Source: CAWCAW01 sp963714125
GTDB lineage: Bacteria; Actinomycetota; Acidimicrobiia; Acidimicrobiales; UBA8190
Length of the DNA stretch: 64,000 nt
Reading direction: 5' to 3'
Assembly: GCA_963714125.1 (NCBI GenBank)
Contig: OY970234.1
Coordinates: forward strand, 868,001 to 932,000
The notes below the pieces were generated by a model that had not been told where the DNA came from, ran no database searches, and saw nothing but the letters and a program-made list of their open reading frames with translations. A program made the position numbers and the translations under genes. Below are positions 19,218 through 28,431 of the stretch, one piece after another. Every line of letters starts with the position of its first letter. Position 1 is the stretch's first letter.

Positions 19218-19802
19218 ATGGCCGCACCCACCAGCACCAAGTACCCCGCCACCACCCGCCAATCCGCTGACCAGCGGCGGGTGACGGTGTTGCGGGCGGC
19301 CATGGTCGAGTTCGCCAAGGGCGGCTACGCGGGCACCTCCACCGAGGCCATCGCCGAGCGCGCCGAGATCTCCCAGCCCTATCTGTTCCGGCTCTTCGGC
19401 ACCAAGCGCGATCTCTTCATCGCCACCATGGGACTGATGCACTACCGCATCGAAGAGGCCTTCCGGGCTGCCGCTGAGGGGCTCACCGGCATCGAGGCCA
19501 TGGAAGCCATGGGCACGGCCTACAAAGAGCTGCTGGCCGAGCGTGACCTGCTGTTGGTCCAGCTCCACGCCTATGCCGCCTCCGAGGACGAGGTCATCCG
19601 GGCCGCGGCGCGCGATGGCTTTCAGCGCCTGTGGCACGTGGTGCAAGAGCTCACCGGCCTGAACGACGAAGCCCTTCGGGCCTTTTTCGCCCAGGGCATG
19701 TTGATGAACGTGCTGGCTGCCATCGACGCCGTCTCCCTAGACGAGCCCTGGGCGCTGGCCTGCCAGGACCCTGACCCGGCTCAGTTCTTCGGGCTCATGT
19801 GA
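19218..19802 (+). CDS. TetR-family transcription regulator
   Basis: The 194-residue protein has a TetR N-terminal helix-turn-helix at about residues 20-65 (VLRAAMVEFAKGGYAGTSTEAIAER and ISQPYLFRLFGTKRDLF) and a helical ligand domain. ATG 19218 has AGGAG just upstream; a GTG and an upstream GTG in the same frame are less likely. It is followed 55 bases later by an efflux pump, and the same 9-base site occurs before both genes on opposite strands, so it very likely represses the pump and itself. The ligand cannot be named from sequence. Confidence 0.85.
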   Translation: MAAPTSTKYPATTRQSADQRRVTVLRAAMVEFAKGGYAGTSTEAIAERAEISQPYLFRLFGTKRDLFIATMGLMHYRIEEAFRAAAEGLTGIEAMEAMGTAYKELLAERDLLLVQLHAYAASEDEVIRAAARDGFQRLWHVVQELTGLNDEALRAFFAQGMLMNVLAAIDAVSLDEPWALACQDPDPAQFFGLM

Positions 19803-19829
19803 TCTTCTTTTTTTGTTCCGTGAAGAGAG

Positions 19830-19847
19830 TTACCACTCACTAGTTCA
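19830..19847 (+). promoter_or_regulatory. Operator before the MFS gene
   Basis: The stretch AGTTACCACTCACTAGTT just before the pump contains CACTCACTA (19834-19842), the exact reverse complement of TAGTGAGTG in the tetR promoter. AGTTA-type flanks also match the AACT end of the first site. A GGAGAG ribosome site follows, 10 bases before the ATG. This is a probable second binding site for the TetR repressor. Confidence 0.55.
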
Positions 19848-19857
19848 GGAGAGAGCC

Positions 19858-21288
19858 ATGGCAAACAAGACATCGGCCGGCTGGGCGGTCGTCATCACGT
19901 CGCTAGCCCTGTTCATGGCCACTATGGACAACCTGGTGGTGACCACGGCCCTACCCGTCATCCGGCTCCACCTGCACGCCGGGCTGTCGGGCCTGGAGTG
20001 GACGGTGAACGCCTACACGCTGACCTTCGCCGTGCTTCTGCTCACCGGCGCCGCCCTCGGGGACCGCTTCGGCCGTCGCCGCATGTTCCTTACGGGCCTC
20101 GCCATCTTTACGGTGGCGTCCTCAGCGGCGGCTCTGTCGCCCACGGTGGGGTGGCTGGTGTTCGCCCGGGCCGTCCAAGGCGTGGGCGGGGCGCTGATCA
20201 TGCCCCTGTCGCTCACGTTGCTCTCCGCCGCGGTGTCCCCCGAGCGGCGCAACGCCGCGCTCGGACTGTGGGGCGCCATTGGCGGAGTGGCGGTGGCCAC
20301 CGGACCCCTCGTAGGCGGAGCGGTGACCAGCGGCTGGTCGTGGCAGTACATCTTCTGGATCAACGTGCCCATCGGGGTCATCCTGTTCGTCTTGGCCCGG
20401 TGGCGCCTGGCCGAGTCTCGGGCCCCTCGCCAGCGCCTCGATGTGGGCGGCGTGATTCTGGCCACCCTGGGACTGCTCGGCGTCGTTTTGGGTCTGGTGC
20501 GGGGTAACGACCACGGATGGACGAGCCCGAGCGTGCTGGCCTCCTTCGTGGTGGGGGCGGTGGGCCTGGCGGGCTTTGTGGCCTGGGAGAACCGCTCGAA
20601 AGCCCCGATGCTGCCGCTCGGCCTGTTCCGGAGCCGGGCCTTCGCGGCCGTCAACGTGGTGGCCCTGCTCATGAGCTTCGGAATGTTCGGATCGATCTTC
20701 TTCCTCTCCCAGTTCCTCCAGGTCGTCCAGCACTACTCGCCCTTCGCGGCGGGCTTGCGGGTGCTGCCGTGGACCGGCATGCCCATGCTCGTCGCCCCGT
20801 TGGCCGCCGCCCTGGCCAGCCGCTTCGGGGGCCGTCCCGTGCTGGCCGCCGGTCTGGCCCTGCAAGCCATCGGGCTGGGGTGGCTGGCGTTGGTCACCAC
20901 GGCCACGGTTCCCTACGGCTCGCTGTGGCCGGCCTTCGTCGTCTCCGGAGTCGGCATGGCGCTGTTCTTCGTGCCCCTGGCCTCGGTCGTGTTGTCGTCG
21001 GTGCGCCCCGAACAAGAGGGAGTGGCGTCGGGGACCAACAGCGCCTTCCGAGAGTTGGGCGGGGTCCTCGGCATCGCCACCTTGGGGGCCGTCTTCAGCG
21101 CCAACGGCGGCTACGGCAGTGCCGCCGCCTACATCTCGGGGCTGCTGCCCGCCGTGTGGGTCGGCGTGGCCGTGCTCGGCCTCGGTGCCGTGGTGGCGCT
21201 GGCGCTGCCCCGCCGGGTGGCGGCGACTTCAGCTCAGATCGGCACGCGCCAGAGCAGCCCGCAAGACGTCCGCAGCCTGGTGGCGTAG
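19858..21288 (+). CDS. MFS drug-type exporter, DHA2 family (14 TM)
   Basis: The 476-residue membrane protein is a proton-driven exporter of the EmrB/QacA type. TM1 contains the family mark FMATMDNLVVTTALPVI; the TM2-3 loop has GDRFGRRRMF; TM4-5 include ARAVQGVGGALIMPLSL and the antiporter motif region WGAIGGVAVATGPLVGG. The length and hydrophobic pattern fit 14 helices. The start at ATG 19858 has GGAGAG upstream. It is controlled by the preceding TetR gene. Substrates are unknown; such pumps move cationic dyes, antibiotics or natural products. Its 3' end overlaps gpgS by 60 bases tail to tail. Confidence 0.88.
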   Translation: MANKTSAGWAVVITSLALFMATMDNLVVTTALPVIRLHLHAGLSGLEWTVNAYTLTFAVLLLTGAALGDRFGRRRMFLTGLAIFTVASSAAALSPTVGWLVFARAVQGVGGALIMPLSLTLLSAAVSPERRNAALGLWGAIGGVAVATGPLVGGAVTSGWSWQYIFWINVPIGVILFVLARWRLAESRAPRQRLDVGGVILATLGLLGVVLGLVRGNDHGWTSPSVLASFVVGAVGLAGFVAWENRSKAPMLPLGLFRSRAFAAVNVVALLMSFGMFGSIFFLSQFLQVVQHYSPFAAGLRVLPWTGMPMLVAPLAAALASRFGGRPVLAAGLALQAIGLGWLALVTTATVPYGSLWPAFVVSGVGMALFFVPLASVVLSSVRPEQEGVASGTNSAFRELGGVLGIATLGAVFSANGGYGSAAAYISGLLPAVWVGVAVLGLGAVVALALPRRVAATSAQIGTRQSSPQDVRSLVA

Positions 21289-22014
21289 CTGGGACAGGGG
21301 CCGGTTGCGATGGGAGCGCACGCCCAGGTCCACCTGGCAGATGGCCTCGGTCCCGAAGCGCTCGGCCACATCGATGAGCAGCCCCAACTCGACGCCATAG
21401 CCGGGGGCGAAACCGCACTTCTCGAGCACCGAGCGGGGGGCGGCCGTCTCGCCGGCTAGCGGCTGGCGCACGTCCTCAAGGTGGGCGAAGAGCTCTGAGA
21501 TCAGCGGTCGGGCCACCAGCTCGGTGACGCGCCCGCCGCCGTTGGGCTCGTCGTACAGGGTCCGCTCGTAGAAGCCCTTCACGAGGGCCACGTCCTCATC
21601 GCCGAGCAGGGGGCCGACCAGACCGGTGACGAAGTGGGGCCCGAAGTTCTTGACATCCGCGTCGAGGAACACGATGACGTCCCCGTCGGCCTCGGCCAAA
21701 GCCACCGTCATGGCTTCGCCCTTGCCCTGGCCGCTCGATCCGATGACCCGGGCTCCGGCGTCGCGGGCGGCGGCGGCGGTGCTGTCGGTGGACCCGTCGT
21801 CGACCACCACGATGTCGGTGACCAGGTCCACTCCACCCCCGCGTAGCGTCAGGGCTTCGACCACCGCACCCACGATGTTGCCCACGGTGGACTCCTCGTC
21901 GCGCGCCGGCAAACACACCGACACCCGCAGGCCGCCCCGGGCCGCAGCGAGCTCGGCGGGGACGAAGTCGGCGTGATCAAAGCGGCGCAGCGGCGTTCCC
22001 ACGCCCACGATCAT
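21229..22014 (-). CDS. gpgS: Glucosyl-3-phosphoglycerate synthase
   Basis: The 261-residue GT81 enzyme transfers glucose to 3-phosphoglycerate, the first step to glucosylglycerate and, in mycobacteria, methylglucose lipopolysaccharides. Motifs are VCLPARDEESTVGNIV, VVDDGSTDST, the DxD region VIVFLDADVKNF, ALVKGFYERTL, GGRVTELVARPLI and the QPLAGE loop followed by GYGVELGLLIDV. It is slightly shorter at the N-terminus than mycobacterial GpgS. The GpgP phosphatase is not seen nearby. Together with otsA/otsB it points to compatible-solute or glycogen-related sugar metabolism. Confidence 0.9.
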   Translation of the reverse strand: MIVGVGTPLRRFDHADFVPAELAAARGGLRVSVCLPARDEESTVGNIVGAVVEALTLRGGGVDLVTDIVVVDDGSTDSTAAAARDAGARVIGSSGQGKGEAMTVALAEADGDVIVFLDADVKNFGPHFVTGLVGPLLGDEDVALVKGFYERTLYDEPNGGGRVTELVARPLISELFAHLEDVRQPLAGETAAPRSVLEKCGFAPGYGVELGLLIDVAERFGTEAICQVDLGVRSHRNRPLSQLRHQAADVLRAALARADLS

Positions 22015-22073
22015 CGCTTATGCCGGGGGCCTGCGTTGACGGGGGTACCTGTCATCGTCCACCATGGTTAGAC

Positions 22074-22163
22074 CATCAAGAGCGGCTGAGGGACGGGCCC
22101 TGTGACGCCGCGGCAACCAGTGATCCCCCATCGGGGACGCCAGGTGCCAATGCCCGACCGATG
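22074..22163 (+). ncRNA. SAM-binding riboswitch (SAM-I/SAM-IV clan)
   Basis: The leader has the SAM aptamer core in order: ATCAAGAG, GAGGGA, GGGCCC, GCGGCAACC (22110-22118), a P3 hairpin TCCCC/GGGGA (22124-22128 with 22133-22137), then GGTGCCAATGCC (22143-22154). CATC at 22074-22077 can pair with GATG at 22160-22163 as P1. The usual P4 hairpin after GGTGCCAAT is missing, as in SAM-IV and SAM-I/IV variants. The ribosome site GAGGAGG begins at the 3' edge of P1, so ligand binding should hide it and turn translation off. This ties the downstream genes to methionine/SAM supply. Confidence 0.85.
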
Positions 22164-22173
22164 AGGAGGACAT

Positions 22174-23427
22174 ATGGAATTCGTCACAGGGCTGCGCTGT
22201 CGGGAATGCGGCCGGGGCTATCGCGCCGAGGCCCTCCACGTATGCGACTACTGCTTCGGGCCGCTCGAAGTGGCCTACGACTACGAGGCCATTAAGGCGA
22301 ACATCAGCCGCGCCTCGATTGCGGCCGGGCCCCAGACCATTTGGCGCTATGCCCCGTTGCTGCCGGTGAACGACCCGGCGCCCATCGATCTCGGGACCGG
22401 TTACACGCCGCTGGTGCGGGCCGATCGATTGGCCGCCGAACTCGGGCTGGGCGAGCTGTGGATCAAGAACGACACCGCCAACCCCACCGGTTCGTTCAAA
22501 GACCGGGTGGTGTCGGTGGCGCTCACCAAGGCCCGGCAACTCGGTTTCAAGGTGGCCGCCTGCGCGTCGACGGGGAACCTGGCCAACTCGGTGGCCGCCC
22601 ACGCGGCGCGCGCCGGCATGGTGTCGGTGGTGTTCATCCCCCAGGACCTCGAGGTGGCCAAGATCGTCACCACCGCCGTTTACGGCGGGCATGTGGTGGC
22701 CGTCGAAGGCACCTATGACGACGTGAACCGGCTGTGCGCAGAACTCACCAGCGACCATCCGACGTGGGCGTTCGTCAACGTCAATGTGCGCACCTACTAC
22801 GCCGAGGGATCAAAGACCCTGGCCTTCGAAGTGGCCGAGCAGCTGGGTTGGACCGCTCCCGATCACGTGGTGGTGCCGGTGGCTTCTGGTAGCCAGCTCA
22901 CCAAGGTGGCCAAGGGTTTTCGTGAGCTCTACGAGGTGGGGCTGCTCGACGAGGAGCCGCACGTGCGGGTGTCGGGTGCGCAGGCCGAGGGGTGCTCGCC
23001 CGTGGCGCAGGCTTTCGCGGCCGGTAGCGACGCCATCCGTCCGGTCAAGCCGAAGACCATCGCCAAATCGCTCGCCATCGGGAACCCGGCCGACGGGTGG
23101 TACGCGCTGCAGGAAGTGCGCAAGAGCGGCGGCGCCTTTGCATCGGTGACCGACGACGAGATCATCGCCTCCATCCGCTTGCTGGCTCGCACCGAGGGCA
23201 TCTTCGCCGAGACCGCCGGCGGCGTCACCATCGCCACGCTGGCCAAGCTGGCGGCGTCGGGGGTGATACGCCGCGACGAAAAGGTGGTCGCCTTCGTCAC
23301 CGGGCACGGGCTCAAGACGGTGGAACCGCTCGTCGACGTGGTGAAGCCGACGGCCACCATCGCACCAACGTTGGAGGCCTTTTCAGCGGCGGTGGCGTTG
23401 GACGACCTGGGCGGGCCGCTGTCATGA
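22174..23427 (+). CDS. thrC: Threonine synthase-like PLP enzyme (possible homocysteine-forming)
   Basis: The 417-residue protein belongs to the fold-type II PLP family with threonine synthase (COG0498). An N-terminal zinc-ribbon-like segment has Cys9, Cys12, Cys24 and Cys27. The PLP lysine is Lys109 in NPTGSFKDR, the phosphate-binding part is CASTGNLANSVAAHAARAG, and VVPVASGSQLTKVAKGF follows. Threonine synthase converts O-phosphohomoserine and water to threonine. Two features do not fit a plain threonine enzyme: a SAM riboswitch in the leader and a sulfur-carrier gene overlapping its stop. I infer that it may use the carrier thiocarboxylate with O-phosphohomoserine to make homocysteine. Threonine synthase remains the default call. 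Confidence 0.85.
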   Translation: MEFVTGLRCRECGRGYRAEALHVCDYCFGPLEVAYDYEAIKANISRASIAAGPQTIWRYAPLLPVNDPAPIDLGTGYTPLVRADRLAAELGLGELWIKNDTANPTGSFKDRVVSVALTKARQLGFKVAACASTGNLANSVAAHAARAGMVSVVFIPQDLEVAKIVTTAVYGGHVVAVEGTYDDVNRLCAELTSDHPTWAFVNVNVRTYYAEGSKTLAFEVAEQLGWTAPDHVVVPVASGSQLTKVAKGFRELYEVGLLDEEPHVRVSGAQAEGCSPVAQAFAAGSDAIRPVKPKTIAKSLAIGNPADGWYALQEVRKSGGAFASVTDDEIIASIRLLARTEGIFAETAGGVTIATLAKLAASGVIRRDEKVVAFVTGHGLKTVEPLVDVVKPTATIAPTLEAFSAAVALDDLGGPLS

Positions 23428-23699
23428 GCGTCGTCGTCCGTGTTCCCGCTCAGCTGCGTTCGCTCACCGGCGGTGCCAAGGAGATCGCCTTGGAAGGATC
23501 GACGGTGGGAGAGGTGCTCAAGGCGCTCGACGTGGCCCACCCCGGTTTCGGCGACCGTTTGTTTGATGAGGAGGGTGGCTTGCGCCGCTTCGTCAACGTC
23601 TTTCTTTCCGACGAGGACGTGCGCTTCCTGGACGGACTGGCCACGCCAGTGTCGGACGGGCAGACCCTTTCCATCGTGCCGGCGGTGGCCGGCGGCTAA
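23424..23699 (+). CDS. MoaD/ThiS-family sulfur carrier protein with C-terminal diglycine
   Basis: The 91-residue product has the beta-grasp pattern of MoaD/ThiS/CysO: VVVRVPAQLRSLTGG, a helix VGEVLKALDVAHPGF, FVNVFLSDEDVRFLDG and the end DGQTLSIVPAVAGG. The terminal Gly-Gly is where an E1-like enzyme adenylates the carrier and forms a thiocarboxylate. FVNVFLNDEDVR-like text and length resemble CysO of mycobacterial cysteine synthesis. The start overlaps the thrC-like stop (ATGA), so both proteins are made together. No MoeB/E1, JAMM protease or cysM lies in the window. Its stop overlaps the stop of the convergent HNH gene. Confidence 0.88.
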   Translation: MSVVVRVPAQLRSLTGGAKEIALEGSTVGEVLKALDVAHPGFGDRLFDEEGGLRRFVNVFLSDEDVRFLDGLATPVSDGQTLSIVPAVAGG

Positions 23700-25066
23700 G
23701 ACTCCGGCGTCTCCGCGGGAACGCTGAGGAGCGAGTCGATGGTCAGTCCGAGGTCGAAACGTTCACCGCGGTACGCCAACGTGTTCGGCCCGATGTCGAG
23801 GCCCTCCGCGGCGTGCACCGAAGCCAAGTCTCCTGTGGCGGCGACGGGCGGGCCCACCATGGGAACCGAGGTGCCGTCCGGTGACCAGACACTGAGCGAG
23901 CCCGACGGCGACAGTTCGAGGCGCCATCCGCCTTCGTGGGCCAAGCGGTGATGACGGCTGCAGAACGACACCAGGTTGGACAACGTGGTGGGGCCGCCGC
24001 GTGACCAGAAGATGACATGGTGGGCATGGAGGAAGTGCTTCGCCGTGCATCCCGGCCACCGGCAGCCGCGATCGCGGGCGTGTAGCGCTCGACGCAACGT
24101 GCGGGGGATGGCGCGCGTTGCTCCTCGGGGCTCGACGGACCCGTCGGGCCGGTACATCAGGCGCGACACCGTGGCGTCACAGGCCAGTCGGGCCACCACG
24201 TGCGGCGCCACCGCACCCACGCCGTCGATGTGGGAGCAACCCGGAGCGGCCGGATCGGACAAGACCGCTTCGTCGACGTGGACGAGCACAGACACGTGCG
24301 GATCGGCGCCGTCGTCGTCCAACCCTCGGGCCAATACCGACGCACACGCGGCGACCAGCGCGTCGGCCCGGTCGGCTTCGAAGGGATGGACCGGTTCGTC
24401 GGCATGTCGTTCGGCGGCGGCCGTTGACGGCGACCACGGGTCATTCCAGGAACCGTCCAACGTTTCCGCGGGAACGTTTTCCGGGGGATTGGGTGCGGAT
24501 TCCAGCACGGCGCGAGCTGCTTCGATGGCGGCCAGCACCACGGCGCCGTCTTCGGGAGTGAGCCGGGCGTGGATGACGACCATGCCGTCGTCGTCGGTGT
24601 AACTGCGAAGGAACTGGCGGCTGCGCTGAGCGATGGCGCGGGCGGCCTCCTCCGAGGTGCAGCGTCGGAACTCCCGCACGATCTGCTCGAGTTGCGAGGC
24701 GGTGGCGTAACGGGCCATCTCCACCAGCCCCTCCTCGAGTCGAGGGGTGGCGATCCGAGTGATGGCCCGGACTTTGGAATAAGAGATTTCGCCCGTCTCG
24801 AAGCTCGCCCGCAGGACCGGGAGCTCGTCCAGCGCTCGAGCGACGCGTACTTGCTCTCGTGCCGCGCCCATCGAGGTTCCCACCCGCCAGTTGAGCCAGT
24901 GGGCGCACGAACGCAGACCTTGGCCGGCCCAGGTACCGCGGCGGTCGAACTCGCCGACAAGGAGAAGCAGACGGCACTCGCCGGCGGCCACGTGGGCGGC
25001 CTGAGAGCAGAGCTCGGATTCGATGGTCTGGTCGTCGAGCTCAGGAATCTGTGTGGTATCGAACAT
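23696..25066 (-). CDS. DUF222 / HNH endonuclease (13E12-type), SOS-controlled
   Basis: The 456-residue protein has an N-terminal DUF222 helical domain (about 20-330) and a C-terminal HNH nuclease domain with RDRGCRWPGCTAKHFLHAHH, WSRGGPTTLSNLVSFCSRHH and RLAHEGGW, giving the Cys zinc site and His-Asn-His centre. This family matches the 13E12 repeat proteins of mycobacteria, whose real role is not settled. ATG 25066 lies inside a perfect SOS box and seven bases after TAAAAT (25074-25079), so a leaderless, LexA-repressed transcript is likely. It is inverted relative to its neighbours and sits between two conserved genes, which fits a mobile or multi-copy family. Confidence 0.88.
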   Translation of the reverse strand: MFDTTQIPELDDQTIESELCSQAAHVAAGECRLLLLVGEFDRRGTWAGQGLRSCAHWLNWRVGTSMGAAREQVRVARALDELPVLRASFETGEISYSKVRAITRIATPRLEEGLVEMARYATASQLEQIVREFRRCTSEEAARAIAQRSRQFLRSYTDDDGMVVIHARLTPEDGAVVLAAIEAARAVLESAPNPPENVPAETLDGSWNDPWSPSTAAAERHADEPVHPFEADRADALVAACASVLARGLDDDGADPHVSVLVHVDEAVLSDPAAPGCSHIDGVGAVAPHVVARLACDATVSRLMYRPDGSVEPRGATRAIPRTLRRALHARDRGCRWPGCTAKHFLHAHHVIFWSRGGPTTLSNLVSFCSRHHRLAHEGGWRLELSPSGSLSVWSPDGTSVPMVGPPVAATGDLASVHAAEGLDIGPNTLAYRGERFDLGLTIDSLLSVPAETPES

Positions 25067-25075
25067 ATGTTCGAT
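25058..25075 (-). promoter_or_regulatory. Perfect SOS (LexA) box over the HNH start codon
   Basis: ATCGAACATATGTTCGAT is an 18-base perfect palindrome. It contains TCGAAC-N4-GTTCGA, the LexA box known from mycobacteria and close to that of Bacillus (CGAACRNRYGTTCG). The central ATG is the start codon of the HNH gene, and a TAAAAT -10 overlaps its edge, so LexA would block both initiation and the first bases of the message. Confidence 0.88.
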
Positions 25076-25149
25076 TTTACGCCCAGGATGTGACACAGAC
25101 CTCCGGGACCGGGCGCTGTTTGCGTGGCCCAACCGGGTGTGGTTACCTG

Positions 25150-25176
25150 TTAGCACTCGAACCGATAGAGTGCTAA
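25150..25176 (+). promoter_or_regulatory. CIRCE element (HrcA operator) of groL
   Basis: TTAGCACTC at 25150-25158 and GAGTGCTAA at 25168-25176 are separated by exactly nine bases (GAACCGATA), a perfect match to the CIRCE inverted repeat. It ends 36 bases before the groL start. HrcA repression with relief on heat shock is the known mechanism; hrcA is not in this window. Confidence 0.97.
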
Positions 25177-25212
25177 CAGCGCACCTAGAGGAAGTCCACG
25201 GAGGAACCACCC

Positions 25213-26838
<1,626 letters not shown>

Positions 26839-26879
26839 GCCACCGTGTGGGTGCCGGTTTCGACCGGCCAGGATGTTTG

Positions 26880-26910
26880 ACCGAGGGGCGCCTTCTGGGC
26901 GCCCCTCGGT
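26880..26910 (+). terminator. Strong intrinsic terminator of groL
   Basis: ACCGAGGGGCGCC (26880-26892) and GGCGCCCCTCGGT (26898-26910) form a perfect 13-bp stem with loop TTCTG, followed by GTTTTCC. It lies 42 bases after the groL stop and just before the hemQ start, so it separates the heat-shock gene from the next transcript. Confidence 0.92.
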
Positions 26911-26929
26911 GTTTTCCTACACTGGGACC

Positions 26930-27616
26930 GTGGACACCCTCTCTCCTACCGTTGGACTGGCCGTCCTCCACCTCTTCACCAAGGTCACGCCGGCCACCGA
27001 CGCCGAAGCGGTGGTGCGAGCGGTCAAGGGTGCGCAGGAGGCCGGCGATCAGGTGGTGACGGTGTCGCTGTTCGGGCACAAGGCCGACATCGGTTTCGTC
27101 ATGCTCGGTCCCGACGCCAACCGTCTGCGCACCGTTCAAAGCGCACTGCGCCAGGCGGGGCTCGAGACGCCGTACTCCTATGTGTCGGTGACGGAGCTCT
27201 CGGAGTACGCCAGCGGGGTCCCCGAGGAGATGCGCCAGGCCCGGCTCTACCCGCAGCTGCCGCCGGAGGGGAAGCCGGCCTTCTGCTTCTATCCCATGTC
27301 GAAGCGGCGCGACCCGGAGTACAACTGGTACTCGCTCGACTACGACGCCCGGCGGGCGTTGATGGGGGGGCATGGAAAAATTGGACGCACCTTTGCGGGG
27401 CGGATTCTGCAACTGATCACGGCGTCGACCGGACTCGACGACTACGAGTGGGGGGTCACGCTCTTCGGGACCCACATCGACGACCTGAAGGACTGCGTGT
27501 ACACCATGCGCTTTGACGAGGCCTCGGCCCGCTACGCCGAGTTCGGGCCGTTTCTGGCCGGCGCCGTCGGCGACATCACCGACGTACTCGACGCCGTGTT
27601 GGGCGGCCGCGCATGA
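26930..27616 (+). CDS. hemQ: Coproheme decarboxylase (HemQ/ChdC)
   Basis: The 228-residue protein belongs to the chlorite-dismutase-like family that in Gram-positive bacteria removes two carboxyls from coproheme to make heme b, using peroxide. Seen are FCFYPMSKRRDPEYNWYSL, MGGHGKIGRTFAGRILQLIT, GLDDYEWGVTLFGTHIDDLK and YTMRFDEASARYAEFGPFL. The frame is open upstream through the groL terminator, but GTG 26930 gives the usual N-terminus and stands six bases after TACACT (26918-26923), suggesting a leaderless message. Its stop overlaps the larE start. Confidence 0.92.
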   Translation: MDTLSPTVGLAVLHLFTKVTPATDAEAVVRAVKGAQEAGDQVVTVSLFGHKADIGFVMLGPDANRLRTVQSALRQAGLETPYSYVSVTELSEYASGVPEEMRQARLYPQLPPEGKPAFCFYPMSKRRDPEYNWYSLDYDARRALMGGHGKIGRTFAGRILQLITASTGLDDYEWGVTLFGTHIDDLKDCVYTMRFDEASARYAEFGPFLAGAVGDITDVLDAVLGGRA

Positions 27617-28431
27617 CGCTCGCGACCGAGTCGGAGCTCGACACCAAGCTCCATGTACTGCGCGGGGTGCTCGAGGATCTCGGTCGCGTGGTGGTGGCGT
27701 TCAGCGGCGGTGCTGACTCGGCTTTTTTGGCCAAGGTGTGCACCGATGTGCTCGGCGCCGAGCAGACGTTGGTAGCCACCGCCGTGTCGCCGTCACTGGC
27801 CCCCGATGAACTCGCCGACTGCGAGGCTCTGGCCGGCGAGTGGCATCTCAACTGGCAACCGATGCGTACCAACGAGCTCGAGAATCCGGCCTACGTGGCC
27901 AATGACGGCGCTCGTTGCTATTACTGCAAGGCAAGCTTGCTCGACGTTCTCGCTCCTGTGGCGCTCGAGCGCAACGCCACGGTGATACTCGGCGTGAACA
28001 CCGACGACTTGTCGGATCATCGCCCCGGTCAACGCGCCGCGTCCGAGCGGGGGGCCGCCTTTCCCCTCGTGATGGCCGGGTTCGCCAAAGCCGACGTGCG
28101 CGCCGCGTCGCGGCGTCTCGGCCTGCGGACGTGGGACAAGCCCGCCGCGGCGTGCCTGGCGTCACGCCTTCCCTATGGCACGCCGGTGACCCTCGACGCG
28201 TTGTCCAAAGTGGCCCGGGCCGAGTCGGCGCTGCGCGCCATCGGTTTCGGCCAGCTGCGGGTGCGCCATTATGGCGACGTGGCCCGCGTCGAGCTCGAAC
28301 CCGATGAGCTGCTGATGGCCGTGCAGCGGCGGGCCGAGGTGGTGGCCGCGGTGCGCGGCGCGGGTTACGCGTACGTCACGTTGGACCTCGAGGGCTTTCG
28401 CACCGGCAACTTGAACGCGGCGCTTCGATGA
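27613..28431 (+). CDS. larE: ATP-dependent sacrificial sulfur transferase LarE
   Basis: The 272-residue PP-loop protein adds sulfur to the pyridinium biscarboxylate precursor of the nickel-pincer cofactor. The ATP motif SGGADS is at residues 31-36. The conserved Cys181 in PAAACLASRLPYGTPVT matches the Cys that gives up its sulfur in Lactobacillus LarE; a second motif is RCYYCK (102-105). LGVNTDDLSDHRPGQRA binds substrate. The other cofactor genes, larB and larC, lie at 46.7-48.6 kb. It is coupled to hemQ before it (ATGA) and overlaps the NIL-domain gene after it by four bases. Confidence 0.93.
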   Translation: MTLATESELDTKLHVLRGVLEDLGRVVVAFSGGADSAFLAKVCTDVLGAEQTLVATAVSPSLAPDELADCEALAGEWHLNWQPMRTNELENPAYVANDGARCYYCKASLLDVLAPVALERNATVILGVNTDDLSDHRPGQRAASERGAAFPLVMAGFAKADVRAASRRLGLRTWDKPAAACLASRLPYGTPVTLDALSKVARAESALRAIGFGQLRVRHYGDVARVELEPDELLMAVQRRAEVVAAVRGAGYAYVTLDLEGFRTGNLNAALR

